Shown here one piece after another: positions 48,772 through 57,959 of a stretch of 64,000 nt of DNA. This DNA comes from Carnegiea gigantea. Lineage: Eukaryota; Streptophyta; Magnoliopsida; Caryophyllales; Cactaceae. Location of the stretch: contig JAKOGI010000009.1 of assembly GCA_029747015.1 (NCBI GenBank), positions 2,396,501 through 2,460,500 on the forward strand. Reading direction: 5' to 3'. Both the position numbers and the translations under genes were made by a program. The stretch's first letter is position 1; each line of letters begins with the position of its first letter. Below the pieces are notes generated by a model. That model ran no database searches. It was not told the origin of the DNA and saw only the letters and a list, made by a program, of their open reading frames with translations.

Positions 48772-48843
48772 GGCCGAGACTTTGAAGATTCTCTCTTTCT
48801 CTCCACCTTTTTTTTAAGGTCTAATAACCTGGTTCTGATACCA

Positions 48844-50398
48844 TGAAAAAATATGTCAAGGATAAGGAAATATGTCAAGGATTGTATTTCTGTATGTGTA
48901 TGTCACAGCTCATGATACATTGGTAAATATATATGGCACAAGACTAGCATGCCTAACCCTAGCGTGCTACCCAAGTGTCCCAAGCATATTACAATTAGGA
49001 AACCTGTTAGGGAAAAACAGAGTTTTAATATTTATAAAACCCAAGTACAAGGTGTATTGTTGAGTATTTGAAGTGTCGTCCACAAGGAGTTGTGTTTCCA
49101 ACTACCAGAGCTAACTAAAGCGTCTCAAGCTAGGCAAAACTGAAGGAATAGAAAATAGAACTAAACTACTAAAGCGAAAATAAAAGGACTATGATTGGAC
49201 CTAAGATAAACCAAGTAATCAAGTCAAGCCCAAACCTTCCCAAGTTACGCTAGCATTTAGAGATGGTCGATTGCATCATTAAAACCGCCCAAGCCCTTTC
49301 TCAAGGGTCATGAGCTAGTCTAATTGTTCTAACCTCCCATTTTTATAGGATTAGTTCAATTGAACTACAAGATTAACAACGTTTGATCTAGCTAGCGACG
49401 AGACTATTTTCATGTCCTAATCCCAACTATTCTTTCTACTCACACTAGACAATCGACCTCACTTCTCAGCATAAGTCAATTGCCCCAAAATATGGATGAA
49501 AGCTTTTTCAAGCATTTCATCAAACACTTGGTGGGAGTGAAAGAAAACTCTAAATTCTAGGCATAAACAAGTTAGGTTAAGGCCTAAACAAGAATCAATT
49601 GGCCATATCAAGAACAAATCACAACCAAAGATGAAATCTTTAATTCACAAACAAACATTAAAACCAAAACAAAACAATAATCTATTGAACTAGCAAATAT
49701 AAATTAAAAAGCATGAAATTAAAGAGAAAAGGAGGAGAAGAACTTAGTCTTCAATTGCAAACCCAAAATCTTCTACAATGTATACAAGGACTAACCTAAT
49801 CTAATCTCCCCCTAAAGAGATTGGTGGAGGCTAGGATAAACCCTAATTGGTCCTCTCAAGAACCCAGCAAGAGGCCCCCTCCAAAAGAAAGAAAAATCCC
49901 CTTTATAAAGGCTGGAAACCGCTTAAATTGCGACGGCAGATAGGACGCACAGTCGTGCTTCTAGGACGCACGATCGTGCACCCACACACTGGCAGGATGC
50001 ACGGCCGTGCACCAGCCCATGCGTAGCTTCTGGTCCTGCAGCAAAGGTTGTGCACTCCTGCAGCACGACCGTGCGCTTCCTGCAGCTCTCACTTGTGCTC
50101 CTGGGGTTTCATTGGACCTCTATGCATCCTTCAAATCGCTCCTAAGGTCTTCCTTTCTATCAAGACCCGAGAATTTCTCCTGAAAATAAGATAAAACACA
50201 TTATAAGCACAATTGAATCAAAGGAAGTGAATTTAACTCTTTTTCATCTAAACTTGACATGAAAACACTGAGAAAAATGGGTCAAATAAGGGCTAAAATA
50301 AGGTCAAAAATAGATGTAACAAAACCAAGGAATTTGGAAAACATAGACAACTAGGAAACTAAATACAATATCTCCTAAATACATAATATTTCCTAATA
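48844..50398 (-). repeat. 5' LTR of the copia element, split
   Basis: 48844-49004 and 50327-50398 together are 233 bp, exactly the length of the 3' LTR. The gap is a solo LTR plus its duplication. Confidence 0.88.
49005..50321. mobile_element. Solo LTR (1.3 kb) inside the copia 5' LTR
   Basis: It starts TGTTAGGGAAAAACAG and ends ATGTAACA, with a perfect 5-bp duplication AAACC (49000-49004, 50322-50326). It includes a 'gtcgtccacaaggagttgtg' phrase often seen in gypsy LTRs, and four GCAC-NNNN-GTGC palindromes at 49947-50074. There is no coding sequence. Lineage and strand undetermined. Confidence 0.8.
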
Positions 50399-50985
50399 CT
50401 TCTCTTAGTCTTAACCTTCAATAATTCTGACCCATCATCTTCATCACCATCAGATTCAATCATCACCATAGCCAACCTAGATTACAATGAGAGATGCTCA
50501 GATTCATCTTGGGATAAATTCAAAGGTGCCCTTTTGACCTCTCTTGTTTTTGTTGCTATTATTACAGTTATGACCTTCATTTTGGTGTTTTTATTTTACA
50601 TTAGATGCACCAAGTTCTCGAAATTCTACATGGGTTTTTCTACTTTGGTTGTGTTAGCCTTTATTGGGGGGAAAATTGCTCCGATGTTGGTTGAGAAGTT
50701 GGGTCTGGCTGTTGATTCTATCACATTTTTGGTTCTTATGTTCAATTTTGCCATTGTGGGTGTATTGGTTGTGTTTTTATCAAAAGATGGAAATTATAGT
50801 TACTCAGGGTTATTTGGTTATTATTGGTATGTTGGCTGCTTATTGGTTTACTATGTTACCTGAGTGGACTTCTTGGATGTTGCTGGTCGCCATGTCTCTT
50901 TATGATTTGGCCGTGGTTTTGTTGTTGGCGGTCCACTAAGGCTTCTGGTGGAGCTTGCAATGTCTAGTGATGAAGATATCCCCAC

Positions 50986-51499
50986 TGATTGGGGAAAAAA
51001 CTGATTCTTCCTAAATGGACTCTTACATGTCCATTTTACAGACTAGGCCCATATGTGGGTTGGTGGGCCCAAGAGGAATCACCCTAGGGGCACCCTCAGG
51101 CCCATACTTACTCGGGGGTCTAGAACGCAACCCTAGGGGCCTCCTTTGGGCCCTACCACTTCGAGACCGGCGGCCTGTGCGGGCACTCCAGGTAAAGTTA
51201 CTATTTTACCTTTTCCTGAGAGGACTACAAATAGTTACCTGTTTTCCTCGGGAAGGGGCTTGGCAACCTAAGACACTGATTTCACATTGTATTCTTCCTT
51301 TGGACTTTTGACTTAGGCCTTGCATTAAGTTGATTGTCGGAGAAGCATTCCCCGTTCCATAACCCAGAGTTGCCCTTTTTGCAGGCTGAACCGCTGGGAG
51401 TCAAGGACGACGTAATGTTGACCGCCAGCTGTCAGATAAACCCGCTCCTTCGTCCCATGTCATCAGTAACTATACACTAAAGGATTTCGTCCGGAATCA
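50986..51499 (+). repeat. 5' LTR of the Retand-like element
   Basis: 514 bp. The TATA-like box of the 3' LTR (CTATAAATA, 63983-63991) corresponds here to CTACAAATA (51225-51233), a T-to-C change at its core. Confidence 0.85.
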
Positions 51500-51501
51500 G
51501 A

Positions 51502-51518
51502 TTGGCGCCTTCTATGGA
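51502..51518 (+). promoter_or_regulatory. Primer-binding site region
   Basis: TTGGCGCCTTCTATGG lies three bases inside the LTR, matching the TGGCGCC-type start of primer sites in Tat-lineage elements. Confidence 0.65.
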
Positions 51519-51533
51519 GAAGGAACGGTAGCG

Positions 51534-53340
51534 ATGGTAGTAAGCAAAGCAACACGGGCACGAACTCGCAGGGACTAGGCCCCCACTGCAGACACCTTTA
51601 CGCCTCCCGTGGTACAGGATGCCTCCGAGAGTTTCCGAGCGAGGCCTCAGGTAGCTAGGGCATTACCCCCTAAGCGTGAGGCTTATGTAACTGTGAACGC
51701 ACTGAAGAGCCTTATGTCCATTATAGCTGACGCCATTACATGCCATGTCTCTAAGCAAGTCAAGAGAGCTATGGAGGCGGCAGGCTCGGCCAGGCCTCCT
51801 TCTCCCATTGAACACCCATTGGTCCATGAAGGGGAGTCCTCCCACTGGCCGAAAGGGACACCGTCCCTCCACCCCATGGAACGTGGTCGAGAGGTCTCAC
51901 GGCCAGACCGAAGCGGTCGGCTTCCTACCGGGTAGCTAGGCGACGTGTGGCGATGGAACCCACCGGCCGTCCTACACAAGGAACAACTACTGAATCGACA
52001 ACTGCTTTTACCCCCTATGTAACACACTCCAGGTGAATCACTTGGCTTGAGAAATAGGAGTAGACTTCTCGGCCACGAGGAGCAAACTCTAGCAGGCGTC
52101 GTCCCAGTCTAGAGTGTCGCACACCACGACTGTGCCCGAAGCCCGCCTCCAAGAGGGATGCGTGGTCAGAAGGTGTGCTTAAGGGACCGCTTTCCTCCCA
52201 GAGTGCCGAGGCATGGCTAGGAGAGAGGGAGTCCCTCAATGGTTGAGGTCGAACGCTGACCTGACACCCCCATCAAGGTGTCGGGAACGGCCGCTCGGCC
52301 AACCGCTCTTCCTTTCTCCACCCCGTTTAGCACCGAAATCATCAACGCTCTGCGCCACGGGAAGGTCAAGATGCCCGTGATAGACCTCTACGATGGGACG
52401 ACGGACCCGAAAGAACACCTAGGAGTTTACAAAGCATAGATGTATGTGCAAGATGTTGATGACGCTTCTTACTACCACTACTTCCCTGCCACCTTAAAGG
52501 GAGTGGCGTAGTCATGGTTGAACGGCTTGTCACCGGGGAGTGTTACATGCTTTCAAGACTTGGCGGACAAGTTTTTCAGCCAATTCATTGCTAGTCGTAA
52601 GGAGAGGAGAACTAGCATCCACTTATCAAAGATCAAGCAGGGGCCGCAAGAGTCCGTCGCTGAGTTCGTCAAACGCTTTCACCAGGAGGCGGTGCTGATT
52701 CCTGACTTGGAGGACGGGGTCGCATACACTTTCTTCTTGAATGGCCTTAAGAGTGGACGCTTCAAGTTCTCCCTGGCAGAGTAGAAGGAGACGACGCTGG
52801 CCGAGGCTCTACGGAAGGCCACGGACTTCATCCGGGCCACTAAGATCTGCGCCGATAGCTCGGACACCCCAAAGAAGACGAAGGCTCTAGGGGATAGGAG
52901 TTTCAACTGTGGCGAAAGGAAATCCCGCTCCCTGGGATAGGAGGCCACAGTTCGAGGCACTTGATCCTCGATTCACCATCGATGCTAGGAGCATCCTTAT
53001 GAAGGTTAGGGGATATCCGATGCTGCGGAGACCGCCTCCTATGACGGTGCCCCCTAGACCGCAGAATGCCCGGAAGTATTGTGAATTCCACGAGTAGAGA
53101 GGGCATACTACGACCGAATGTCGAGAGTTGAAGACAGCCCTTCACGAACTAGCAGACAAGGGGCAAATCAATCGATTCCTAAAGAGAGGACCGCGGTTCC
53201 TCCGACAAGAACAAGAACCTACTCCACCCCCTCCGAGGGATGAGGAATGCTCAATAGAAGTCGTGGCCACTATAGCGGGGGGCTACACGGAAGGCATAAC
53301 TTGGTCGGCTTAGAAAGCTCAACTTAGAAGCGTGCAGCAA
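51534..53340 (+). pseudogene. gag of the Retand-like element
   Basis: One frame begins at ATG 51534 and runs with stops at 51576 (TAG), 51933 and others. The capsid-like core (52518-52784) has FQDLADKFFSQFIASR and ESVAEFVKRFHQEA (Retrotrans_gag family). Stops at 52437, 52509, 52782, 53095 and 53311 are all TAG at places where a Gln would suit the family. A GHTT-type knuckle-like segment follows near 53100. Confidence 0.8.
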
Positions 53341-53399
53341 GTGCTCACCGCGGAGTAAGGACCCTGCTTAACGGCACCCACAATGGTATCTGGGGGAAA

Positions 53400-53843
53400 G
53401 GATGCCTTGCGATTCATTTCTCCCCATAACGACCCCTCGAGATGAAGATCGCTAGTGTGATTGTGCACCGAATCCTGATTGACACGGGCAGCTCCGTGGA
53501 CATCATAACTTGGGATTGGTTAAAAAAGCTCGCGCACCTCAGGCGTGACATTGTCCCCATGGTGAACCCTATCCTAGGCTTCGGGGGGCAGGAAGTGAAT
53601 CCCACGGGAATGATCCGCCTCCTAGTGCGCTTTGGTGACAAGGCCACGTCTAAGAGCCTTGAGGTCGACTTTCTGATCGTTGATGTGCCCACGGCCTATA
53701 ATGTAATTATAAGGCAGCTAACCCTCCATAAGGTGAAGGCCGTCATCGCCTCATATCTCCTCCAGCTTCAGTTTGAAGCGAATGATGGCAGTATCGACGA
53801 GATACGAGGGGATCAGCGGACGACCCGAAGCGCTACCTGGTGA
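53400..53843 (+). pseudogene. Aspartic protease of the Retand-like element
   Basis: RILIDTGSSVDIITWDWL contains the D-T-G catalytic triad, followed by VNPILGFGGQ and VVDVPTAYNVII-like blocks. It is in the same frame class as gag. It ends at 53843 and the chain continues only in another frame. Confidence 0.88.
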
Positions 53844-54049
53844 GCATAAAGCCCTCATAGAACGGACTAGAGAACACGGGACCACTGAACCGCCCCAGAT
53901 AGAAAAGCGGGCAAAGGCAGGGCCAGCCGTTCCGGTCCCAGAGACCTTGGTCATCCACACCCTCACTTCGTCCGAACCCCTACGGCCTTAGCCAGAAGTC
54001 GCGGACACGATAGAGTACCTCGCTCGAAGAGGAACGACCCGAGTGTACT

Positions 54050-54890
54050 GTGCAGCTCGGATACGACATCGCGGCTGCTGGCCGACAATCATTGGTTTCC
54101 TTCTTGTGGGAGTACAAGGATGTTTTCGCATTCGGGCCCGAAGAAATGCCCCGTATTGCCCCAAGTGTGATGGAGCACCGGTTAAACGCTGATCCCCGGC
54201 ACAAACCGGTTATCCGAAAGAAGCGCCATGTGGGCCCAAAGAGGGCGGCCGCGGCCAACGCCGAAGTTCAGAAGTTGTTGGAGGCTGGCTTCATTCGGGA
54301 ATGTCAATACCCCAAGTGGATCTCAAATATGGTGTTAGTCAAGAAGCTAAACGGGACCTGGAGAATGTGCGTGGACTTCATGGACTTGAATAAGGCATGC
54401 CCAAAGGATATTTACCCTTTGCCAAAGATCGACAAGCTGGTGGATGCCATGGCCGGTCACACCCTGCTGAGCTTCATGGATGCCTTCTCCAGGTATCACC
54501 AGATACCGCTATGCCCCGAGGACCAAGAAACGACGGCGTTCATGACGGACCGTGGCCTCCACTATTACAAGGTGATGACCTTTGAGCTAAAGAATGCAGG
54601 GGCCACCTACCAGCGCCTGGTCACCAAACTGTTGGAGCCTGTCATTGGGCAGACCATGGAAGTACATGTCGACGGCATCATTGTTAAAAGTAAGGCCGAG
54701 GAAGATCATAGTTGCGATCTGCAGAAAACGTTTGAAATACTTCGAGCATTCAATATGAAGCTCAACCCAAAGAAGTGCGTTTTCGGGGTTCGATCGGGCA
54801 AGTTCCTTAATTTCATGATTAGTCACCGTAGATAGAGGCTGATCCAGACAAAATCCAGGCCATCCTGGATATGAAACCACCTCGGAACGT
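54050..54890 (+). pseudogene. Reverse transcriptase of the Retand-like element
   Basis: NGTWRMCVDFMDLNKACPKD, LLSFMDAFSRYHQI and MTFELKNAGATYQRL give the standard gypsy RT order. The catalytic box reads EVHVDGIIVKS where Y-V-D-D is expected, so the second Asp has become Gly. A one-base loss at about 54830 shifts the frame before the RNase H. Confidence 0.9.
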
Positions 54891-54897
54891 ATGAGAG

Positions 54898-55460
54898 GTG
54901 CAGCGCCTGACGGGCTGCGTAGCTGCTCTTGGTCAATTTATGTCCCGCTCCATGGATAAGTGTCAGCCGTTCTTCTGCGTCCTACCCCCGCGTGATAACT
55001 TCAATTGGGATGAGCAGGCGGATAAGGCCTTCCAGGCTTTGAAGACCTATTTGGCTCAGCTATCCAAGATCGCCAGTCCTATGGAATGAGAAGTTTTGGT
55101 GTTGTATTTGGCCGTTTCAGAGCATGCAGTCAGCGCCGTCCTCATGGCTGAGCGGGCAAAGGAGCAGATACCAATGTACTACGTAAGCCACGCCCTGGCC
55201 GACGCGGAGATGAACTACCCCCTCATCGAGAAATTTGCATATGCCTTGATAATGGCTAGTCGGAAGCTAAGGCCTTACTTCGAGGCTCACAAGATCTTGG
55301 TCTTAACAGACCAACCCTTGAGGAATGTCCTCCAGAAGTTATATGCCTCTGGACAACTCCTGAAGTGGGCTGTGGAGCTCTTCGTTACGACCTAGCCTTC
55401 GAACCACGGCGGGCCATCAAGGCCCAAGCATTAGCTGACTTCCTAGCAGAGAGCACGATG
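54898..55460 (+). pseudogene. Conventional RNase H of the Retand-like element
   Basis: LYLAVSEHAVSAVLM, YYVSHALADAEMNYP, and LVLTDQPLRNVLQ are the gypsy RNase H blocks. A frameshift near 55380 separates its end, and TGA codons at 54890 and 55087 interrupt it. Confidence 0.85.
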
Positions 55461-55496
55461 CCCGCTAAAGAAGACTCACACCCATGACCCTAGAAC

Positions 55497-55950
55497 TTAT
55501 ACGTGGACGGCTCATCCACTAAAGACAGCAGTGGAGTCGGCCTTATCATTGAGAGCCCCACGGGGGCGCAGTATGAGCATGCCCTCAAGTTCATGTTCAA
55601 AGCATCTAACAACGAGGCCGAGTATGAAGCCCTTGTTGTGAGGATAGAGCTCTGCTACACTGCTGGGGCCGACTACGTACAAGCCTTTTTTGATTCCCAG
55701 CTCGTCGTTAGTCAGCTTAATGGAGCATACGAAGCAAAGGACGATGTCATGGCTGGGTACGTTTGGCGGGTCGGGAGGCCACCAAGTTATTAAAGCATTT
55801 TTCCATCACGCACATCCCTTGTTCATCGAACTGACAGGCAGACGCCCTGTCCAAGCTGGCGAGCTCATCTGATGATGGGAAGCCCAAAAACATCCGGTGG
55901 GAAACTCTGACGAAAAGGAGCATTGACCTACATGAGGTGTTATGGTTAGA
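55497..55950 (+). pseudogene. Second (archaeal-type) RNase H
   Basis: LYVDGSSTKDSSGVGLII, NNEAEYEALV and FDSQLVVSQLNG match the archaeal-type RNase H found in addition to the usual one in Tat-lineage gypsy elements. Two stops precede it and a frameshift near 55780 follows. Confidence 0.88.
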
Positions 55951-57235
55951 CAGAAGCCCAACATGGATGGAGCCTATCCGTGCGTACCTCACTGACAGCA
56001 CGCTACCCTCGGACCCCAAGAAGGCTGATAAAGTGAAGAAGAGGTTGAATTGGTTTATCTTATACGAAGGGATTCTCTACAAGAGATCTTACGCCTGGCC
56101 TCTTCTACGGTGCGTGACCACGGCGGAGGAAAAAAGGATATTGGAGGAACTGCATGAAGGCATTTGCAGCTCACATGCAGGAGGCCGCACAATAGCCATC
56201 ACGGCTATACAGACGGACTACTACTGGCCTAGCTTACGGGAGGATGCAGTGACACCGGTGCGGACTTGTGACAAGTGTTAGAAGTTCGCGTCCATCCAAC
56301 AAGCCCCCTCCACCACCATGATGCCGATAGTCAGCCCCCTCCCATTCGCCACATGGTGCATGGACATCCTCGGCCCTTTTCCCAAGGCTACAGGACAATG
56401 CAAGTATCTCTTCATGGCGGTGCATTACTTCACCAAGTGGACCGAAGCCGAGGCTGTAGCATCCATTACCATCGCTGAGGTGCGAAAGTTTATATGGCGG
56501 AACATCATCACCTGCTCTAGCATCCCTTGCGCCATAATTTTTGACAACGGTCGGTAGTTTGACACCAGCAAGCTCACGGACTACCTTAATAACTTGGGCT
56601 GCCAAGCCCTCTTCACTGCCGTGGCACACCCTCAGACTAACGGCCAGGCCGAGGCGGCCAACAAATCCATCTTCCATGGCTTACAGAAAAAGCTTGACAA
56701 TGCGAAAGGCAAATAAGTAGATGAATTACATGGTGTCCTATGGTACCTTCGCACCACAAAGAAAACTGCTACAGGAGAAACCCCATTCATACTTGCCCAC
56801 GGATCTGAGGCGGCCTTACCCGTTGAAGTCGCCCTTCATACCCATCGGTTGACAACTTTTCAAGAGGGGTTGAATAATGCAGCACTACGCGAAGCCCTCG
56901 ACCTCCTCCCCTCCACTCGCGGCAACGCCCTCCTCCGAGAGGCTCCCTATAAACTCCGCATCGCGCGACTACACAACCCCGCAGTTAGGGTGCAACCCAT
57001 TCAGGTCGGCGATCTCGTTCTTCGGCGCATGGAGGCTATTGCCCGGGCAGGGGAGCACGGCAAACTAACTGCCAACTGGGAAGGCCCCTACAAGGTCACT
57101 TCACAGATCCGCCCCTACACACATCGACTAGAGACCCTCAAGGATACCCCCATCCCACGGGCATGGCATAGCAGTAACATGAGGAAATATTACACTTGGG
57201 CCTACATTGTTTCTTTTTCTCCCCCTGGCATGTAA
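55937..57235 (+). pseudogene. Integrase of the Retand-like element
   Basis: A zinc-binding region (H at about 56176, then TYYWP-like and CDKC), the core with WCMDILGPFP (first Asp), IIFDNGR (second Asp) and a HPQTNGQAEAANKSI region (catalytic Glu), then a C-terminal GPYKV and RRMEAI segment ending SPPGM, TAA. Stops: TAG at 56279 and 56555, TAA near 56714. Confidence 0.9.
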
Positions 57236-57312
57236 CCTGTGTATTCCATATAATGAAGATCCAGGCCCCAGGCGGCCAATTTTGCACTACTGTCTACCTC
57301 TTGCTCCTATTC

Positions 57313-57850
57313 AGCACGGCCTTATGGCCGATCGCTACACTCTCGGCCCCACTGCGGGCTAAGGGTCCTTGAGCACTGCCTCATAGCCGGTCACTACAAC
57401 CTTAACCCCACTGCCGGCTAAAGGTCCTTAAGTACGACCTTATGGCCAGTCGCTATACTCTTAGCCCCAGTGCGGGCTAAGGTCCTTGAGTATGGCCTTA
57501 TGGCCGGTCGCTACACTCTTAACCCTAGTGCAGGCTAAGAGTCCTTGAGCACGACCTTATGGCCGATCACTACACTCTTAACCCCATTGCGGGCTAAGGG
57601 TCCTTGAGCACGGCCCTGCGGTCGGTCGCTATACTCTTAGCCCCACTGCGGGCTAAGGGTCCTTGAGCACGGCCCTGCGGTCGGTCGCTACACTTTTAAC
57701 CCCCCCTTAGGGCTAAGGGTCCTTGAGCACGGCCTTATGGCCGGTCGCTACACTATCAACCCCACTACGGGTTAAGGGTCCTTGAGCACGGCCTTATGGC
57801 CGGTCGCTACACTCTTAACCGCCCTGGGGGCTAAGGGTCCTTGAGCACAC
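57313..57850. repeat. Tandem hairpin array A (~9 units of 60 bp)
   Basis: The unit is roughly 'ggtccttgagcacggcc', 'ttatggccggtcgctacac', 'tcttagccccactgcgggct'. Each unit has an inverted repeat (CTTAGCCCC / GGGGCTAAG type). The landmark 'ggtccttgag' recurs nine times with a spacing close to 60 bp. It lies between the sense integrase stop and the 3' end of the first antisense unit. Confidence 0.92.
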
Positions 57851-57959
57851 TCCTTATTCTTTTGCTTGGGGGCTACTACCCTGATGATGTAGAAAGAATG
57901 AAGTACAAGTTCAAACGAAAGAATATGCCGAAAGTGTAAAGGTGAACAAGGCAGGATGA

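Larger units (their letters stand above)
41304..50398 (-). mobile_element. Ty1/copia retrotransposon with two nested solo LTRs
   Basis: Leftward element inserted in presenilin codon 34. The LTRs are 233 bp each (41304-41536; 48844-49004 plus 50327-50398), beginning TGAA(A/G)AAATATGTC and ending CCTAATA as read on the plus strand. Inside the 5' LTR is TGGTATCAGAACCAG (initiator-Met primer site); a purine tract TTGAGGGGGAG precedes the 3' LTR. Subtracting the two solo LTRs and their duplications leaves about 5.05 kb, a normal copia size. Gag, protease, integrase, RT and RNase H occur in copia order. No clear target duplication was found. Confidence 0.93.
41203..50985 (+). pseudogene. Presenilin gene, broken by two retrotransposons
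   Basis: The first part (41203-41301) encodes residues 1-33: MDRNARPTSIIDTLGEEI, then PVSICMFLVV, the start of transmembrane segment 1. A copia element intervenes. From 50399 the same product resumes (LLLVLTFNNSDPSSSSPSD), with CSDSSWDKF and transmembrane segments 2 to 6, including LYDLAVVL, whose Asp is the first catalytic residue of this intramembrane aspartyl protease (the gamma-secretase subunit). A one-base insertion in AAAA near 50785 and a shift near 50925 break the frame. The sequence stops at SSDEDIP, where the gypsy element begins, before the second catalytic motif GxGD. Known Arabidopsis presenilins are intronless, as this one appears to be. As it stands it cannot encode an active protease. 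Confidence 0.92.
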
